Positions 24,356 through 32,811 of a stretch of DNA of 43,727 nt are shown piece after piece. The notes below the pieces were generated by a model. The model searched no databases. It was not told the origin of the DNA and saw nothing but the letters and a program-made list of their open reading frames with translations. This DNA comes from Planctomycetota bacterium. GTDB lineage: Bacteria > Planctomycetota > UBA1135 > GCA-002686595. Both the position numbers and the translations under genes were made by a program. Position 1 is the first letter of the stretch. Each line of letters starts with the position of its first letter. The stretch lies in contig CANKOY010000029.1 of the NCBI GenBank assembly GCA_947484275.1, positions 1-43,727 on the forward strand, in the 5' to 3' direction.

Positions 24356-25395
24356 AATCGCCGCAGGTTCGCCACCTTTACGTTCGAGCTCCCAATTGGG
24401 TCGGGGACTTGGTGATGGCGACTCCGATCCTGGAGGCCGCGATTGCCTCGCCTGATTTCGAGCGGGTGACGATCGGCGTGCGCGCCCACCTGTCCCCGGT
24501 GCTCGCCAATGGTCCTCTGGAAAAACACCTGCTTCTGTTGGAGCGCGGCGCGAACGAGACGGCGGCGTTGGGGCTCCTCGCGCCGGACGCCGCGCTGCTG
24601 CTCTCGAATTCCTTCGGTGCCGCCTGGCGAGCGTTCCGGGCCAGAATCCCCGTGCGCATGGGCAGCGCGCTCTCCGCCAGACGCTGGCTGTTGACCCACG
24701 CGGTGGTGCCGCCCACGAACGGAGGTCGCCGCGTGCCGATCCCCACTGCGCATTTGTTGCGCGACGTGGCTGGGCTTGCGGGAATCCAAGTTCCCGATCT
24801 ACATCCGCGGCTCACGGTGACTGCGCAGACGCGGGCAGCACAGGCAAGTCTCTTGGAGTCCGTGGGCCTGGGCCTTGGCGAGCCCTACGTGCTGTGCTGT
24901 CCCGGTGCGGCCTTCGGCGCTGCGAAGTTGTGGCCACCGGAGCACTTCGCCCGCGCGCTCGATCAGTTGACCGAAGCGCGCGGCTGGCGCGCGGTAATCA
25001 CTGGCGGCCCCGGAGAAGAGGCGTTGATGGACGAAGTTGCCCGCCGTTCGAAACGTTCCGCCATTTCACTTTCCGGTGTTCGCCGTGACCTCGATAGCCT
25101 GAAGGCCCTGGTGCACGATGCGCAGTTGCTGCTGGTGGGGGACTCCGGCCCGCGCTGGTATGCGGCTGCGTTCGATGTTCCCTGCGTGAGCGTCATGGGG
25201 CCCAATTTTCCTGAGCTGACCGCCACATCGCTGGAATTTGCTGAAGTCGTCCGGCTGGAGGGCCTGGAGTGCTCGCCGTGCCTGGAGCGCGTCTGTCCCC
25301 TGGGGCACCACCGCTGCATGCGCGAATTGTCGCCCGAGCGCGTGGTGGCGGCGGCCGGCCGCGTCTTGGCGCGCCGGGCGAGCGTGGGGCCATGA
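24352..25395 (+). CDS. ADP-heptose:LPS heptosyltransferase (WaaF-like)
   Basis: This 347-residue protein belongs to GT9. It shows the classic opening VRAPNWVGDLVMATPILEA, then AALLLSNSFGAAWRAFRARIPVRMG, a donor-site segment CCPGAAFGAAKLWPPEHFARAL (WaaF 'PGA.FG.AKRWP'), VITGGPGEE and LLLVGDSGPRWYAAAFDVPCVSVMGPNFPELT. In most family members the GDSGP is followed by 'MH' or 'RH'; here it is RWYAA, so the sugar-nucleotide contact may differ. A Cys-rich C-terminus (LECSPCLERVCPLGHHRCM) is typical of WaaF and of heptosyltransferase II. It adds a heptose to the LPS inner core using the ADP-heptose made by HldE and HldD. It overlaps both neighbours by ATGA. Confidence 0.9.
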   Translation: MKSPQVRHLYVRAPNWVGDLVMATPILEAAIASPDFERVTIGVRAHLSPVLANGPLEKHLLLLERGANETAALGLLAPDAALLLSNSFGAAWRAFRARIPVRMGSALSARRWLLTHAVVPPTNGGRRVPIPTAHLLRDVAGLAGIQVPDLHPRLTVTAQTRAAQASLLESVGLGLGEPYVLCCPGAAFGAAKLWPPEHFARALDQLTEARGWRAVITGGPGEEALMDEVARRSKRSAISLSGVRRDLDSLKALVHDAQLLLVGDSGPRWYAAAFDVPCVSVMGPNFPELTATSLEFAEVVRLEGLECSPCLERVCPLGHHRCMRELSPERVVAAAGRVLARRASVGP

Positions 25396-26456
25396 GGGCG
25401 CCGCTGTGCGCCTCAGCGCGACTGTTGATCCGCGTGCCGAATTGGCTCGGAGATTTGGTGATGGCCGAACCGGTGCTGCGGTCGGCGGATCTGCGTGGCG
25501 CCGTGACCCTGGTGGGGCCGGCGCATTTGCTGAGTCTGTTCGAGGGGCGCTTTCCCAATTGCGATCGGCTGTACAGCGACTCGGCCCGGGATTGGCGCGG
25601 GCACGGGGCCGCCTTGCTGCTCACCGGTTCCTTTCGAAGCGCGTGGATCGCAGCGCGCGCAGGAATTCCCGTGCGCGCTGGGCTCGCGCGCGATGGCCGC
25701 GGTTTGTTGCTGACGCACGCGATGACGCCGGCTCGCGAACTCGGCGCCGTGCCCCTGGGCCTTGGCATCCACGGCCGCGGTCGGCGCTGGCTCCCGCGAC
25801 CTTTCGGGACCGTGTGCGTCGAACTCGCCTCCCTCGTGGGCCTGCATGTTCCCGATCGCGCGCCGCTGCTGATCCCTACGGACGCGGCGCGCGAGCGCGT
25901 GGCCCGCCGACTTTCGGCCCTGGACCTCGCGCGCCCCTTCGCGGTGGCGAACGTCGGAAGCCGGGCGGGTTCAGCCAAGGGCGCGCCAGCGTCAGTGTGG
26001 CAGGCGGTGCTCGCGGAATTCGCTCGGCAGTCGGACCTTCCGATCGTGCTGGTCAGCGGACCCGGGGAAGAAGCTGCGCTGACTGCCGTGCAGAGTGCTG
26101 CCCCAGCGCCGCGGCTGCACGGCTTTCCGGGTCCGGCTGCTGATCTTGCGGAGCTGACGGCGCTCTTTTCCATGGCGCAGGTCGTGATCACGGCGGACAA
26201 CGGTCCGCGGCATATCGCGTCGGCCCTCGGCACGCCGCTCTCCGTCATGTGCGGCCCAACCGATCCGCGGCACACGGCCGATCACCTGCGTTCCACGCGC
26301 ATCGTGCGCGCAACCCAGCCCTGCAGTCCCTGCCATCGCGAGTGCTGTCCCCTGGAGGGCCCCGCGCACCTGGCCTGTTTCACGGGCATCGATCCCAGCG
26401 AAGTGGCGCGCTCGGCGCTGGAGCTTCGGGCGCACGCTGTAGAGTGTGCCCGATGA
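25392..26456 (+). CDS. Second ADP-heptose:LPS heptosyltransferase-like protein
   Basis: This 354-residue GT9 protein is a diverged relative of the gene before it. It opens with LLIRVPNWLGDLVMAEPVLRSA and has LLTGSFRSAWIAARAGIPVRAG, VLVSGPGEEAALTAV and VVITADNGPRHIASALGTPLSVMCGPTDPRHT, with the usual TxDxGPRH signature. The central PGAxFGxAKRWP motif is altered to VGSRAGSAKGAPASVWQA, so its donor or acceptor may differ. The C-terminus is also Cys-containing (CSPCHRECCPLEGPAHLAC). ATG 25392 overlaps the preceding stop by ATGA; upstream in-frame sequence lies within the neighbour. Its own stop overlaps the next gene's ATG (26453-26456). Confidence 0.85.
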   Translation: MRAPLCASARLLIRVPNWLGDLVMAEPVLRSADLRGAVTLVGPAHLLSLFEGRFPNCDRLYSDSARDWRGHGAALLLTGSFRSAWIAARAGIPVRAGLARDGRGLLLTHAMTPARELGAVPLGLGIHGRGRRWLPRPFGTVCVELASLVGLHVPDRAPLLIPTDAARERVARRLSALDLARPFAVANVGSRAGSAKGAPASVWQAVLAEFARQSDLPIVLVSGPGEEAALTAVQSAAPAPRLHGFPGPAADLAELTALFSMAQVVITADNGPRHIASALGTPLSVMCGPTDPRHTADHLRSTRIVRATQPCSPCHRECCPLEGPAHLACFTGIDPSEVARSALELRAHAVECAR

Positions 26457-27283
26457 GCACCTACGCCGACGATTTCCCCGCGGACGTTCCCGACCTCGAC
26501 GAACTGGTGCGCTGCGAGCGCAGCGGGGGAAGCGCGCCGATCGTCACGTTGACGATCCAGCGGCCCGAGGTGATGAACTGCCTTTCGTTCCCGACGCTCA
26601 AGCGCTTGCGGCGTTTGTTCGCGGAACTGGCGCAGGATCTCAGCGTGCGCGCGATCGTGATCACGGGCGCCGGGGACAAGGCCTTTTGCGCCGGCGCGGA
26701 CCTGAAGGAGCGCAAGACGATGCCCCTGGAGCGCGTGCCCGCCTTCGTGCTGAACATTCGCCGCACGATGGACGATCTGGCGAATTTGCCGCAGCCGACA
26801 ATCGGGGCGATCAACGGCGTGGCCTTCGGCGGCGGCACGGAATTGCTGCTCGCATGCGACCTGCGCGTGGCGGCACCCCATGCACAACTTGGACTGACCG
26901 AAACTTCCCTCGCGATCATCCCGGGCGCCGGCGGCACCCAGCGCCTTCCGCGCTTGATCGGCCGCGCGCGGGCGAAGGAGTTGATCTTGACGGCGCGGCG
27001 CATCGACGCACAGGAGGCCGAGCGCATCGGCCTGGTCAATCGCATCGCACCGGCGGGGCGCTTGATGGAGACTGCGCTCGAACTGGCGCAGCAGATCGCC
27101 GAGAACGGCCCTGTCGCCGTGCGCGCTGCCAAGGCCGCCATCGACCATGGCTGCGAAGAGCCCATGGCCCAGGCCCTGGAAACCGAAGCGCGCTGCTATC
27201 AGCGGGTGCTGCCGACCTCCGATCGCCTCGAGGCTCTCGCGGCCTTCGCGGAGAAACGCAAGCCGCGCTTCGAGGGACGCTGA
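26453..27283 (+). CDS. Enoyl-CoA hydratase/isomerase family protein
   Basis: This 276-residue crotonase-fold enzyme shows ITGAGDKAFCAGADLKER (the CoA/oxyanion-hole signature), AINGVAFGGGTELLLACDLRVA (second oxyanion segment), and the catalytic Glu region QLGLTETSLAIIPGAGGTQRLPRLIGRARAKELILTARRIDAQEAERIGLVNRI. The E...GGTQRLPR pattern is that of true hydratases, near methylglutaconyl-CoA hydratase (AUH) in style. It probably works in fatty-acid or branched amino-acid breakdown. It is coupled to the heptosyltransferase by ATGA overlap, although a metabolic link is not evident. Confidence 0.88.
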   Translation: MSTYADDFPADVPDLDELVRCERSGGSAPIVTLTIQRPEVMNCLSFPTLKRLRRLFAELAQDLSVRAIVITGAGDKAFCAGADLKERKTMPLERVPAFVLNIRRTMDDLANLPQPTIGAINGVAFGGGTELLLACDLRVAAPHAQLGLTETSLAIIPGAGGTQRLPRLIGRARAKELILTARRIDAQEAERIGLVNRIAPAGRLMETALELAQQIAENGPVAVRAAKAAIDHGCEEPMAQALETEARCYQRVLPTSDRLEALAAFAEKRKPRFEGR

Positions 27284-27308
27284 GGGGGTGCTAGGGCCCG
27301 GAGCGCCT

Positions 27309-27737
27309 CTAGCTCGCGTAGAACTCGTCGGTCTCGCGGGCGATGCGCTCGACTTCCTCGGCAGGCGTGACCTCGCCCTTGCCAATGCCCGGACAGCATT
27401 CCTTGACCTGGCCCTCCCAGACCGAACGCTCCAGGTTCTCAGTCCAAAACGGCCAGGTCGCGCACTGCTTGGGCCGCACCGGGTAGATCTTGCAGCGGTT
27501 GTTTTCGTCGAGGAACGCGCAGGCCGGCTCGTCCATTCTCAAGACCACCCAGCCCTCGTCCGTGGTGCAGTACTGCTCGACGAATTCGCGCCGCGGGACC
27601 CCCAGGAATTTGGGGATCGCTCGCAGGTCGTGCTCGGTCAGATAGACAAAAGCGTACTCCCCGTGGTTCTTGCAGCAGGCGCCGCACTGCGTGCACTCGA
27701 ACCGTAAACCTTTTTTATACCAGGGGTTATGGCTCAT
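27309..27737 (-). CDS. YkgJ-family CxxCxxCC cluster protein
   Basis: This 142-residue protein carries the metal-binding cysteine set of the YkgJ/FliB-like family: FECTQCGACCKN near residue 16, then ACAFLDENNRCKIYPVRPKQCATWPFW and ECCPGIGKG. The family is of unknown biochemical role, and binds zinc or an iron-sulfur cluster. ATG 27737 (MSHNPWYKKGLRF) is chosen because the conserved 'PWY.KGL.F.C..CG.CC' region starts there. Its first codons are strikingly AT-rich for this genome (TAT AAA AAA GGT TTA). It converges with the enoyl-CoA hydratase gene and is divergent from the FHA activator gene. Confidence 0.88.
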   Translation of the reverse strand: MSHNPWYKKGLRFECTQCGACCKNHGEYAFVYLTEHDLRAIPKFLGVPRREFVEQYCTTDEGWVVLRMDEPACAFLDENNRCKIYPVRPKQCATWPFWTENLERSVWEGQVKECCPGIGKGEVTPAEEVERIARETDEFYAS

Positions 27738-27867
27738 CTTGTGCTTGCTGGCCCGGTCCGGGTAGCGGAGTGTGCGGTTACCGAACATAGGGACCGTGGA
27801 TAGTCTGGCGATGCGTGCGAAATCGCGCACGTGGCCCCGGTCCCCCTTGCAGTCACCAACCTAGCGC

Positions 27868-29913
27868 ATGAAGGTCACCGTAGTCGAGGAGGGCAAGCGA
27901 AGCGAGCTGAGTTTCGATCACCCGATCGTGACCATCGGCCGCGCAGTCGAGAACGACATTCGCCTGAGCGGCACGCTGATCTCGCGCCACCACTGTCGGC
28001 TCGAGGAACAGGACGGCCGCGTTTACATCGTCGACATGGAGTCGTCGAACGGCACGAGCCTCGACGGCTCGCGGATCAAGCGCTCCCTTGTGCCGGCTGC
28101 CGGTCAGATCGGCGTCGGTCGCGCCATCCTGACGGTGGAAGTGGAGCGCTCGGAGGCTTCGCGGGCGGGGGAAACCCAGGCCCTTGGAGTACCGGCCGAC
28201 TTTCTGCTCGAGGTCGGACAGGAGACGCTGACCGGTGAGGTGCTGCGCGAGCGCGAGAACCTGCGCGTGTTCGCCAGTGTGGCGCGCGATCTCGTGCGCG
28301 AGACCGACTTGGCGAAGCTCCTGCGCTCGATCGTCGACAGCGCCATCGCACTGTCTCTGGCCGAGCGCGGTTTCATGCTTTTAGCCGAAGTTGACTCGGC
28401 TCAGGACGCGCGCGCGACCGAGGTGGCGGCGATGAAAGTGCGCGTGGCGCGCAGTTTTGATCGCGAGGACATTCCGATTCCCGCCTCGCGGCTCTCGATG
28501 GGCATCGCGCGCCGCGTGCTCAAGTCCGCGACCCCGTTGCTCAGCATCGACGCCGGCCGCGACGAGCGCTTCAACGGCATGGCCAGCGTCGAGGACCTGC
28601 GCCTGCGCTCGGTGATGTGTGTGCCGATTCACCCCGCACAAGAACGGGGCGAGCCGCGCGTGGAGGGCGTGCTGTACGTGGACAATCGCCTGCAGCACGG
28701 GGCGTTCGGCACGGCCGACTTGGAATTGATGAAGCTCGTGGCCGACCAGGCTTCGATCGCGCTGTTCAATGCGCGCACCCTGGCCGAGTTGCGCGAGCGC
28801 AATGAGCAACTGTCCAGCTCCTCGAGCCGGATCGAGATGCTGAACCAGCAAATGGGACGCAAGGTGCGCGATCGTGACACCGAATTGGCCGTGGTGCGCG
28901 CCGAACTGGGGCGCGAGCGCGGGCGCTACGACTACACGAACATCGTCGGCTCCAGCGAAGGGATGCGGCGCGTGTTCCAGCAGCTCGACCGCATCATACC
29001 GACCGACATGCCCGTCTTGATCCTCGGGGAAAGTGGCACGGGCAAGGAACTGATCGCGCGCGCGATCCACTACAACGGTCCGCGCAAGGACAAGCCGTTC
29101 CTTTCCGAAAACTGCGCGGCCCTGCCGGACACACTGCTGGAAAGCGAGTTGTTCGGCCACGCGCGCGGCGCATTCACCGGCGCGCACAAGGCCAAGCGCG
29201 GCCTGCTCGAGCAGGCGGACGGCGGGACTTTGTTTCTCGACGAGATCGGCGACATGAGCCCGCAGATGCAGAAGAAGCTGCTGCGCGTGCTTCAGGAGGG
29301 CGAATTCCGCGCGCTGGGGTCCGACCAGCGCATGCACACCGACGTGCGCATCGTCTCCGCCAGCCACCGCGACATGGAGGCCATGGTCAAGAGCGGGGAA
29401 TTCCGCGAGGACCTTTACTACCGAGTCAATGTGCTCAGCGTGCAGTTGCCGCCCCTGCGCAATCGCCGCGAGGACATCCCGCTGCTCGCCGACGCCCTAC
29501 TGGCACGCGCCGCACGCGAAGCCAATCGCGACGTGCCGCTCTTGCCGCGCGAGGTGATCGGCGCCCTTGCGGTCCATGATTGGCCGGGCAACGTGCGCGA
29601 GTTGGAGAACGAGATGCGTCGCCTGGTGGTGCTCACCGGCGAAGAGGTGCGCCTGGAGCACCTGTCGCGGGCGGTGCTCGAGCGACGCGGCAGCATGACT
29701 CATGCGGCGGTTGCCCTCGATCACGGGGCGAATATTCGCGACGCCGTGGCCGAGCTCGAACGGCGCTCGATCGAAGCCAGTCTGGCCGAGGCGGATGGCA
29801 ACAAGAGCAAGGCCGCAGCAATCCTCGGGATTTCGCGCTTCGCCCTGCAGCGCAAGCTCGACAAGTACGGCATCTCGCGTGGCCGGGAAGACGATCTGGG
29901 CCAGGAGGAGTAA
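27868..29913 (+). CDS. FHA-GAF-sigma-54 activator (enhancer-binding protein)
   Basis: This is a 681-residue transcriptional activator. An FHA phosphothreonine-binding domain fills about 1-95 ([35 protein letters not shown]). A GAF sensor fills about 140-305, ending [14 protein letters not shown]...LADQ-type helices, and is followed by a coiled coil (305-350). The AAA+ core has Walker A GESGTGKE (387-394), the sigma-54 contact loop GAFTGA (434-439) and Walker [12 protein letters not shown] Fis-type helix-turn-helix closes the protein ([25 protein letters not shown]). FHA in place of a receiver domain suggests control by Ser/Thr phosphorylation, and a large Ser/Thr kinase lies 8 kb away. The next gene, a secreted protein, starts 12 bp later. 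Its targets are unknown. Confidence 0.92.
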   Translation: MKVTVVEEGKRSELSFDHPIVTIGRAVENDIRLSGTLISRHHCRLEEQDGRVYIVDMESSNGTSLDGSRIKRSLVPAAGQIGVGRAILTVEVERSEASRAGETQALGVPADFLLEVGQETLTGEVLRERENLRVFASVARDLVRETDLAKLLRSIVDSAIALSLAERGFMLLAEVDSAQDARATEVAAMKVRVARSFDREDIPIPASRLSMGIARRVLKSATPLLSIDAGRDERFNGMASVEDLRLRSVMCVPIHPAQERGEPRVEGVLYVDNRLQHGAFGTADLELMKLVADQASIALFNARTLAELRERNEQLSSSSSRIEMLNQQMGRKVRDRDTELAVVRAELGRERGRYDYTNIVGSSEGMRRVFQQLDRIIPTDMPVLILGESGTGKELIARAIHYNGPRKDKPFLSENCAALPDTLLESELFGHARGAFTGAHKAKRGLLEQADGGTLFLDEIGDMSPQMQKKLLRVLQEGEFRALGSDQRMHTDVRIVSASHRDMEAMVKSGEFREDLYYRVNVLSVQLPPLRNRREDIPLLADALLARAAREANRDVPLLPREVIGALAVHDWPGNVRELENEMRRLVVLTGEEVRLEHLSRAVLERRGSMTHAAVALDHGANIRDAVAELERRSIEASLAEADGNKSKAAAILGISRFALQRKLDKYGISRGREDDLGQEE

Positions 29914-29925
29914 TCTGTCGGCCCG

Positions 29926-31494
29926 ATGACCGCCTTGAACCGACTGCTACTTACCGCGGGCCTGCTGGCCTGCCTGCTGAATCCCGCGGCGCGCGCCGAT
30001 GTGTACGTCATGAAGGACGGGCGGCGCCTCGAAGGCACGCTGGTCAAGGAGGAACGTGGCATGCTCACGGTGCAGACTGGCCTGGGCCAGGTGCAACTGG
30101 CGCGAGCCGACATCGTCGAGATCGTGACCAAGCGCACGGCCGTTCAGGAATTCGAAGCGCGCATGCAGTCCGCGGTCAGCGGCGAGGAGTTCTTCCAGGC
30201 GGGCGAGTTCGCGAAATCGAAGAAGATGAAGCGCGAGGCCACAAAGGCCTGGACTAAGGCGGTGGAGGTCGAGCCCAACCATGTGGGCGCGCGCACAGCT
30301 CTCGGTTTCGTGTTGTACAAGGGCGAGTGGTTGACGCCCGAAGAACGCGAAAAGCGCATCCAGAGCGACGAGGCCGCGGAAATGGCCGCGCGCGGACTCG
30401 TTCGCCACGAGGACCGTTGGGTCACGCCCGAGGACAAGGCGAAGCTCGAGCAAGGGCTCGTGCTCGTCGACGGGAAATGGATCCCCTTCGCGGACGCGCA
30501 GCGCAAACTCGGCCTCGAGGAATTCGAGGGCGCATGGCTGCCGCGGGAAATTGGCCTCGCCCGGCGGGATCTCGCCGCGGTTCAGAAATTGGCTGGCGTG
30601 CCGCTGGAGTTTGCGATGACTTCCGACGCGCTGATCGCAGGGCCATTTGCAAAGCAGATGCTCGAGCAGGTCGGCACGCAGATGGCCCTGACGCGCACAT
30701 GGTTCGATGAGTCTTGGCGCTCCGCGCCGGGGCTCGCACTGTTCGGCGGCCGACTGGCCGAGATTTACGCCTTCGGCCGCAATTCAGAGCCTTACGCGGT
30801 GACCGTGCCGCACTTCGCCTCGCAGACCAACACAGATCCTCCCGGTTGGAGCGAGGCGGTTGCGAATTCCCACGGGTTTTTTTGGATCGATCCATACCCG
30901 TTGTCGAGCGCGCGACAGTGGCATCGCAGTGAGGCGGACCTGGTCGGCCACTGTTTGCACCATTGGGGCCATCTCCTGTCCGGCCGACTCGGCTACGACG
31001 GTCGGTTGATGCCAGCCTGGTACGAAGAGTCGATCGCCTGCCACGCGGAACTCGCAGGTCACGGTCGCAACGCGGTGTTTTGCCGCGGAAGTCTGTCGCT
31101 CGCGAAGGGCACGAGTGCCAAGGGGCAATCTATCGACTTCGATCCGGGGCGATTCCGCGATGGCGGCTGGCGCGAGTTCCTGAAGGCCGCCTTCGAACAG
31201 CGCGCGGTGCCGGGGTTCGACAAGTTGGCCCAGATCGAATTCTCGAACATCGAACTGGTCGACATCGCCACCGGGATGGCGATTCTCGAATGGCTGCGGA
31301 CCCAGAAGGAAGGCCAGGGCCTGCGCGCTTTCCACGACGCATTGCGCCGAGGTGCGCCGAAGTCCCCTGAGCGCGTGATCACCGATGCCCACCCGCGGGG
31401 CGAGCTGTACGACCGCGCCTTCGTTGCAGCCAGCGGGCTGAAATGGCGTGAGGCCGACCAGGCCTGGCGCAAGTGGTTTCTGGCCGGAGATTAG
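29926..31494 (+). CDS. Secreted protein with degenerate gluzincin-like peptidase motif
   Basis: This 522-residue protein has a signal peptide (LLLTAGLLACLLNPAARA, residues 7-24). Residues about 25-70 form a small beta domain (DVYVMKDGRRLEGTLVKE, 'V.T..G..QL.RADIVEI') often seen at the N-terminus of planctomycete exported proteins, and 85-200 form a TPR-like region with repeated 'WLTPEE', 'WVTPED' and 'KWIPFAD' phrases. The C-terminal half resembles a peptidase MA fold: LVGHCLHHWGHLLSG, then MPAWYEESIACHAEL. The zincin signature would read HExxH, but here residues 345-349 are HHWGH, with the catalytic Glu replaced by His. It may therefore be a binding protein. It follows the FHA activator by 12 bp. 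Confidence 0.7.
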   Translation: MTALNRLLLTAGLLACLLNPAARADVYVMKDGRRLEGTLVKEERGMLTVQTGLGQVQLARADIVEIVTKRTAVQEFEARMQSAVSGEEFFQAGEFAKSKKMKREATKAWTKAVEVEPNHVGARTALGFVLYKGEWLTPEEREKRIQSDEAAEMAARGLVRHEDRWVTPEDKAKLEQGLVLVDGKWIPFADAQRKLGLEEFEGAWLPREIGLARRDLAAVQKLAGVPLEFAMTSDALIAGPFAKQMLEQVGTQMALTRTWFDESWRSAPGLALFGGRLAEIYAFGRNSEPYAVTVPHFASQTNTDPPGWSEAVANSHGFFWIDPYPLSSARQWHRSEADLVGHCLHHWGHLLSGRLGYDGRLMPAWYEESIACHAELAGHGRNAVFCRGSLSLAKGTSAKGQSIDFDPGRFRDGGWREFLKAAFEQRAVPGFDKLAQIEFSNIELVDIATGMAILEWLRTQKEGQGLRAFHDALRRGAPKSPERVITDAHPRGELYDRAFVAASGLKWREADQAWRKWFLAGD

Positions 31495-31632
31495 TGTCCT
31501 TTCCGTCGGACCTGGATGAAACGCGGCCGAGTTGGACCCAGGCAAAGGCTCGCGTGGGCCCGCTGAAACCGTAGCCTAGGAGTCCGTCCTGGTCGCGGTC
31601 ACGAATCGCGGCGTAGACCGAAGGTAGTGCTT

Positions 31633-32811
31633 ATGACTCGATCGACAAATTTGGTGGTCTGGACCTTTGGCCTTCTCACGCTCGTCGTTGGCGCCTGCAG
31701 CGGGGCAGGCGAAGGACCTTCGGCGAGCCGCGGCGGCAGCGTGCCAGCGGCCCAGTCCTTGTCCGAAACTCAAAGCGTGTCCTCGTCGCAACCCGACGTG
31801 ACTCACAAATCTGATCCAACAGCCCTGCCGATGAACAAATCGAAGTCGAACTACGACGTCACCCCGCTCGGGCGCGACGCGGTCGCGGAACTCGCCAAGA
31901 AACTGTCGCCCGAGAGTTACCGCGTGACCCAGACCGCCGGCACCGAACGCGCCTTCTGCGGCGATCTTGTCGACAATCACCTCGAGGGCACGTACACGTG
32001 CGTGGTCTGCGGACTGCCGCTATTTTCCAGCAACTCGAAATTCGATTCGGGCACGGGTTGGCCGAGCTTCTTTCAGCCCTTCGATCCGCTGCATGTGAGC
32101 GAGCATGCGGACACGTCGCACGGCATGCGGCGCGTTGAGATCAATTGCGCTCGCTGTGCGGGACACCTTGGACATGTGTTCGACGACGGTCCGCGCCCCA
32201 CGGGGTTGCGCTACTGTCTGAACTCGGCCTCTCTGCGCTTCTTCGAGAACAGCGAGCGTCTGCCGCCCGAGAGTCAGCCGCTTGGCGCCGCGCAGAATGC
32301 CCCGACGACGAAGCCCAAGACGGAAGTCGCCTACTTCGCCGGGGGATGTTTCTGGGGCGTGGAGCACTACTTCCAGCTGGGCGAAGGCGTGATCAGCGCC
32401 GAGAGCGGCTACATGCAGGGGCGCACGGAGAACCCGACCTATGAGCAGATCTGCTCGCACTCCACCGGCCACGCGGAAGCGGTCAAGGTCGTGTTCGATC
32501 CAGCGCGCATCAGTTTCCGTCGTCTGCTCGAAGCTTTCTTCGTCATGCACGATCCGACGCAGCTCAACTACCAGGGGCCCGACTACGGCGACCAGTATCG
32601 CTCGGGGATTTTTACGGTGGACGCCGAGCAGGAGCGCGCTGCCAAGGCCTACATCGCGGAGCTTGCCCAATCCGGCCGCCACGGCAAGCGTCCGATCGTG
32701 ACTGTGGTCGAGGCCGCGAAGAAATTTTGGCCGGCCGAGAACTACCACCAGGACTACATCGCCAAGACCGGCCGAGCCTGCCACGTGACCAATCCTTGGA
32801 CGAGCAAGTAG
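31633..32811 (+). CDS. msrBA: Lipoprotein peptide-methionine sulfoxide reductase, MsrB-MsrA fusion
   Basis: This 392-residue protein repairs both diastereomers of methionine sulfoxide. It begins with a lipoprotein signal (lipobox VVGAC, Cys at 23), so it is anchored outside the cytoplasm, followed by a Ser-rich linker. The MsrB domain (about 70-215) has TYTCVVCGLPLF and INCARCAGHLGHVFDDGP, whose CxxC pairs bind zinc, and the catalytic Cys in GLRYCLNSASLRF. The MsrA domain (about 230-390) has the catalytic Cys in YFAGGCFWGVEHYF, plus PTYEQICSHSTGHAEAV and GPDYGDQYRSGIF; a C-terminal Cys (TGRACHV) may resolve disulfides. The B-before-A order reverses that of the PilB-type fusion. ATG 31633 is preferred to a GTG at 31627. 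Confidence 0.93.
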   Translation: MTRSTNLVVWTFGLLTLVVGACSGAGEGPSASRGGSVPAAQSLSETQSVSSSQPDVTHKSDPTALPMNKSKSNYDVTPLGRDAVAELAKKLSPESYRVTQTAGTERAFCGDLVDNHLEGTYTCVVCGLPLFSSNSKFDSGTGWPSFFQPFDPLHVSEHADTSHGMRRVEINCARCAGHLGHVFDDGPRPTGLRYCLNSASLRFFENSERLPPESQPLGAAQNAPTTKPKTEVAYFAGGCFWGVEHYFQLGEGVISAESGYMQGRTENPTYEQICSHSTGHAEAVKVVFDPARISFRRLLEAFFVMHDPTQLNYQGPDYGDQYRSGIFTVDAEQERAAKAYIAELAQSGRHGKRPIVTVVEAAKKFWPAENYHQDYIAKTGRACHVTNPWTSK

